A stretch of 7,049 nt of DNA from Candidatus Liptonbacteria bacterium RIFCSPLOWO2_01_FULL_53_13 (GTDB lineage Bacteria; Patescibacteriota; Minisyncoccia; UBA6257; 2-01-FULL-56-20): assembly GCA_001818895.1 (NCBI GenBank), contig MHLB01000027.1, forward strand, positions 2,154 to 9,202, written 5' to 3'. Below, in pieces: positions 4,865 through 7,049 of this stretch; position 1 is the stretch's first letter; each line of letters starts with the position of its first letter. The position numbers and the translations under genes were made by a program. Below the pieces are notes generated by a model that saw only the letters and a list, made by a program, of their open reading frames with translations, was not told the DNA's origin and searched no databases.

Positions 4865-6700
4865 CTATGCAACTTCCGCTTGGTAGCATTGTTCGCAGTA
4901 GATGATCTCCGTCCGTCCGGGCGCATACGAGGTTTCAAATTCATTCGGGCAGGGCTCTGCGCCGTGAGAATGGACGGCGGTATTTACATACTGTGACTTG
5001 CGACTTACGACTGACGATTTACTACCTGAATCCCCGTTGTTAGTTGTCGGTTGTGAGTTGCTAGTTTTCCCTCCGCATTCACACTTCCCATGCCAAAACT
5101 TCGGCGGATTCACGAATTTGAACCGTTCCATGAACCGGCAATTCGGGCAGAGGTGCGGAAGCGGAAGATGCACATGCCGATAAAATTGCAGTTCCATTTC
5201 AATGATGCGGTACGGCTTACTGCATTTTTCGCACTTGATGATTTCTTTGAGAATTTCATTGGGCGCATTCTTAATGTTATCGGACAGATTTCTTGCATCC
5301 ACCGTGGTTTCATATTTGCGCGCCTCCGGTTCGCGCCAGAGGAAGTTTTTTGCTTCCGCTTCGGCTTTGGTGAGCGGGAAAAAGTCCTGCGCGAGCGTCT
5401 CGTTATACGCGTAAGGCGAAAACTCCGGCGGGAAAAATTCCCCGTATCGATACTCCATCTTCCTCATTTCTCCTTTCTCATTTCTCACCTCTCGTACGTA
5501 CGGTCTCTCATTCATATGCGCGATGATCTTTGCTCGCAGTTCCTTATATTCCTCTTTCGTGTATTGCTTGTTGAAAATGCAATATTTCTTTTTCTTGAGC
5601 CCCACGCAGGCGAAACAATCTTCCGAAGAGCGGCAAAAGGCGCAATATTCTATGTTCCTGCACGCGGGCCACGACGCCCAGGAGAACTTCACGCTATCGC
5701 ACTCCTCTCCGCAGGTTATCGATTCATACATTTGCGAAGAGCTCAATCCCCAATTCGTATAATCATAAGAATTGCTCACCGGAGGATCCATGAATTGGCT
5801 ATAGGCAAGGTTCTCACCCTCATGGACGGAATAGCACTCCTTAAGATTTTTTGACCGCTCAATATGCTCTCCGGTGGAATTCGTACATTTAATGGCGAGG
5901 GTATAACGCATAGGGAATCCGAGCCAGAAGGCGTGCGCCTTTTTCTTCAGTTCCGCGATCGTGCGGTATGAGCCGAAATCAAACTGTGCAAGGTATTCGG
6001 CGTACGCTTCTTTGGAATACGGTTCGTTGAATATGTAGTAGGACTTGTTCCGCAGATTCACGCATCCGAAGCAATTCATGCACCCCATCAGATTTTTTGA
6101 GAACCGGACGTCGGAACATTCCTCGCAGTTTACCGAGAACAACACGCGGTGCGACTCGTCCGCCATATAACTTTCATAAGAAAGTTCGGTGTGGCGCGCC
6201 TCGTAAAGGTCAAAGCTTTCTTTCACTTCTATGCCGCTCACGATGTATGCGGAATTTTCCACTCCGCTTCCATTGAAACAAAGGTACGCATTTTTCGCGT
6301 CGCTGTTTTGGTCGCAGTACTCGGAGTTCACCATGCGCACGATGCTTTTTGCCGGCCACGGCACCGCGTACAGAAATTCTTTGAACTGCTCAAAGAACGG
6401 GCGGGAAAAATCGTAATCTCTCCCGTATGCCATCGGATCCCATCCGTCGGAGTTCCAAAAATCAAGATCGTAGACCGTCGCCGGTATCTCCTCGTGAAGG
6501 CCGCAGAATTGGGTTTTCCCCTCGCTGTCTTTTCTCCGAAACAGATGCCGTTCGTTCCGCCATGCAAACCGCCGAATCATCCGGCACTCCGGGCAAAAGG
6601 TCGGCGGAGGCACCTGCAGTTTCTCGTAGAACGAGAAATCGTCTGGTTCAACCGGGAACTTTTTCGCACAGTTTTGGCACGCACGGAGCACACGTTCCAT
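4865..6700 (-). CDS. Cys-rich protein with duplicated zinc ribbons and two internal Cys/aromatic repeat modules (611 aa, function unknown)
   Basis: I know similar uncharacterised proteins from Patescibacteria (memory, not checked); no function is established. It has 31 cysteines. N-terminal zinc ribbon: C8, C11, C36, C39 (CX2C-X24-CX2C, ending CPECR..RRF). C-terminal ribbon with identical spacing: C490, C493, C518, C521 (CPNCR..ERF). A further probable metal site follows: C540, C542, C584 (CPNEFETSYAP), C602, C605 (YCEQCY). Between the ribbons are two related modules of about 90 residues (about 148-236 and 296-388), each with ESFD/NSYD-like and ECSDVRFS/ECDSVKFS segments, a cysteine cluster, and ending in Y-x-IFN-x-x-Y-[ST]-K-E. 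Regular aromatic/polar spacing suggests a beta-solenoid-like fold (inference). Three 7-bp repeat arrays lie in its linkers. No signal peptide or membrane segment. The ATG at 6698-6700 directly follows a -10 box. Confidence 0.85.
   Translation of the reverse strand: MERVLRACQNCAKKFPVEPDDFSFYEKLQVPPPTFCPECRMIRRFAWRNERHLFRRKDSEGKTQFCGLHEEIPATVYDLDFWNSDGWDPMAYGRDYDFSRPFFEQFKEFLYAVPWPAKSIVRMVNSEYCDQNSDAKNAYLCFNGSGVENSAYIVSGIEVKESFDLYEARHTELSYESYMADESHRVLFSVNCEECSDVRFSKNLMGCMNCFGCVNLRNKSYYIFNEPYSKEAYAEYLAQFDFGSYRTIAELKKKAHAFWLGFPMRYTLAIKCTNSTGEHIERSKNLKECYSVHEGENLAYSQFMDPPVSNSYDYTNWGLSSSQMYESITCGEECDSVKFSWASWPACRNIEYCAFCRSSEDCFACVGLKKKKYCIFNKQYTKEEYKELRAKIIAHMNERPYVREVRNEKGEMRKMEYRYGEFFPPEFSPYAYNETLAQDFFPLTKAEAEAKNFLWREPEARKYETTVDARNLSDNIKNAPNEILKEIIKCEKCSKPYRIIEMELQFYRHVHLPLPHLCPNCRFMERFKFVNPPKFWHGKCECGGKTSNSQPTTNNGDSGSKSSVVSRKSQYVNTAVHSHGAEPCPNEFETSYAPGRTEIIYCEQCYQAEVA
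4993..5020. repeat. Degenerate 7-bp tandem repeat array A (4 units, in-frame in the Cys-rich gene)
   Basis: On the plus strand the units read GTGACTT, GCGACTT, ACGACTG, ACGATTT (4993-5020); coding-strand unit about AAGTCGT. They encode residues 561-570 (KSSVVSRKSQ). With array B they fill a low-complexity, Ser/Asn/Thr-rich insert between C540/C542 and C584 of the C-terminal metal-binding region. Confidence 0.7.
5036..5070. repeat. Degenerate 7-bp tandem repeat array B (5 units, in-frame in the Cys-rich gene)
   Basis: On the plus strand the units read GTTGTTA, GTTGTCG, GTTGTGA, GTTGCTA, GTTTTCC (5036-5070); coding-strand unit about TAACAAC. They encode residues 544-555 (GKTSNSQPTTNN). Array B is separated from array A by 15 bp and has a different unit sequence but the same 7-bp length. 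Confidence 0.75.
5459..5493. repeat. Degenerate 7-bp tandem repeat array C (5 units, in-frame in the Cys-rich gene)
   Basis: On the plus strand the units read CTTCCTC, ATTTCTC, CTTTCTC, ATTTCTC, ACCTCTC (5459-5493); coding-strand unit about GAGAAAT. They encode residues 403-414 (REVRNEKGEMRK), a charged linker between the second internal module and the C-terminal zinc ribbon. A third unit sequence with the same 7-bp period. Confidence 0.7.
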
Positions 6701-6706
6701 GTCGCC

Positions 6707-6715
6707 ATTTTACCA
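6707..6715 (-). promoter_or_regulatory. Extended -10 box (TGGTAAAAT) of the Cys-rich gene
   Basis: Read on the minus strand, TG-G-TAAAAT ends at 6707. Six bases (6706-6701) separate it from the start ATG at 6700. Transcription would normally start about 6-7 nt after a -10 box, at or next to the A of ATG, so the mRNA would be leaderless. No Shine-Dalgarno site is visible, which agrees. Confidence 0.5.
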
Positions 6716-6735
6716 CATTTACCCGCAAACCAAGC

Positions 6736-6763
6736 CGCCCGCTATGAGGCCTCATAGCGGGCG
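6736..6763. promoter_or_regulatory. Perfect 28-bp palindrome P1 in the divergent promoter region
   Basis: The arm CGCCCGCTATGAGG (6736-6749) is followed directly by its exact reverse complement (6750-6763). It lies at about -36 to -63 from the predicted start of the Cys-rich gene. The central 18 bp differ from palindrome P2 by one base (GGCC centre against GGTC), while the outer arms are unrelated, which is what a protein-binding core would look like. No U-tract, so a terminator is unlikely. Confidence 0.65.
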
Positions 6764-6812
6764 CAAATCACGCTCATCTGCACATACGATATACGCGCAA
6801 GGCACCATTGCC

Positions 6813-6844
6813 AATAACTGCTATGAGGTCTCATAGCAGTTATT
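6813..6844. promoter_or_regulatory. 32-bp palindrome P2 overlapping the -35 region of the TrpR-like gene
   Basis: The arm AATAACTGCTATGAG (6813-6827) and its exact reverse complement (6830-6844) flank a central GT. The core GCTATGAGG repeats that of P1, 77-79 bp away centre to centre. It ends 6 bp before the -10 box of the downstream gene, so a bound protein would block RNA polymerase; it is a candidate autoregulatory operator. Confidence 0.65.
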
Positions 6845-6847
6845 TTA

Positions 6848-6856
6848 TGCTATACT
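6848..6856 (+). promoter_or_regulatory. Extended -10 box (TGCTATACT) of the TrpR-like gene
   Basis: TG-C-TATACT is a strong extended -10. No good -35 exists at the right distance because P2 occupies that place. Transcription would start near 6863. That base begins an in-frame GTG (6863-6865) exactly 6 nt after the box, the same layout as for the divergent gene. Confidence 0.6.
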
Positions 6857-6868
6857 TGAAAGGTGAAT

Positions 6869-7049
6869 ATGAATAATGTTGAATTTCCGAATATCCCTCG
6901 CGTTGGAGATTTCAAAACTCGCAAGGAATGGGAGGTGGAAGTATGGCATGAGTTACTCGAGTGGTTTGCGAAACTTGATGCAAAAACCCTGAAAATCGTT
7001 TTGGAATCCGTTATGAGCGCGCCTGAACGGCAATTCATGATAAAGCGAT
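6869..7049 (+). CDS. Putative TrpR/YerC-like DNA-binding regulator, N-terminal 60 residues (cut by window edge)
   Basis: The reading frame starts at ATG 6869-6871 and is open to the window end. Residues 19-60 are helical in character (KEWEVEVWHELLEWFAKL, then LKIVLESVMSAPERQFMIKR). The layout resembles the Trp-repressor superfamily: an entry helix with EW, then L-x-x-[ML]-[LM]-[ST]-x-x-ER-x-x-x-x-x-R just before the helix-turn-helix, as in TrpR (LMLTPDEREALGTR) and YerC-like proteins. The DNA-binding helices would lie beyond the window, so this is tentative. AAAGG lies 5 nt before the ATG and could serve as a ribosome site; alternatively a leaderless transcript starts at the in-frame GTG 6863, adding two residues. 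The palindromes P1 and P2 just upstream are plausible operators for such a dimeric repressor. It is divergent from the Cys-rich gene. Confidence 0.6.
   Translation, partial: MNNVEFPNIPRVGDFKTRKEWEVEVWHELLEWFAKLDAKTLKIVLESVMSAPERQFMIKR

Noticed and set aside
5090..5854. A 254-codon open frame on the plus strand opposite the Cys-rich gene
   Set aside because: Rich in R, F, H and L as expected for a shadow of the coding strand; the minus-strand product has matching zinc-ribbon motifs at both ends.
6736..6844. P1 and P2 as a minimal CRISPR array or as terminators
   Set aside because: Only two copies, each a perfect palindrome with different arms, and no cas genes. P1 lacks a T-run; P2 has only TTATTTTAT on the plus strand with no gene upstream to terminate.
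6850..7038. A 62-codon minus-strand frame opposite the TrpR-like gene
   Set aside because: It would overlap a plus-strand gene that has a good promoter and family-like sequence; its own start region shows nothing.

Overview
The window carries most of a de novo pyrimidine (UMP) operon on the minus strand, a large cysteine-rich protein of unknown function upstream of it, and the start of a divergent gene that looks like a TrpR-type regulator. In transcription order (right to left) the minus strand reads: Cys-rich double zinc-ribbon protein (6700-4865), pyrE, a LOG/SLOG-family gene, pyrF, pyrD, pyrC and the first 87 codons of pyrB, which runs off the left edge. The plus strand carries one gene, starting near 6869 and cut by the right edge.

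The organism is probably an uncultivated bacterium of the Candidate Phyla Radiation (Patescibacteria, perhaps a Parcubacteria-like lineage). This is an inference from gene style: the Cys-rich protein with CPxCR and CPNEF/YCxxCY motifs, the LOG variant with SGRWGTLNEF, the TrpR-like small protein, few Shine-Dalgarno sites, and dispersed palindromes and short repeats. No rRNA or tRNA is present to confirm it.

The pyr genes are packed tightly: pyrE/LOG overlap by 14 bp, LOG/pyrF by 4 bp (ATGA), pyrD/pyrC are 7 bp apart and pyrC/pyrB 12 bp apart. The one larger gap (79 bp, pyrF to pyrD) holds an AT-rich imperfect inverted repeat. PyrB, PyrC, PyrD, PyrE and PyrF together convert carbamoyl phosphate plus aspartate to UMP. 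Carbamoyl-phosphate synthase is not in the window. The LOG-family enzyme may hydrolyse or salvage a nucleotide, but its substrate cannot be read from sequence.

The non-coding and repeat structure is the most unusual part. (1) The Cys-rich gene contains three separate arrays of degenerate 7-bp repeats, all in linkers or in an insert that splits its C-terminal zinc-binding region. (2) A GC-rich branched palindrome of about 79 bp forms the last codons of pyrD, adding about 29-31 residues and supplying the sequence just before pyrC. (3) Three perfect or near-perfect palindromes (two in the 168-bp divergent region 6701-6868, one in the 84 bp between the Cys-rich gene and the pyrE start) share the half-site GYTATGAK; two lie beside the putative TrpR-like gene and could be its operators. 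(4) Both divergent genes have an extended -10 box exactly 6 nt before a possible start codon, suggesting leaderless or near-leaderless transcripts.
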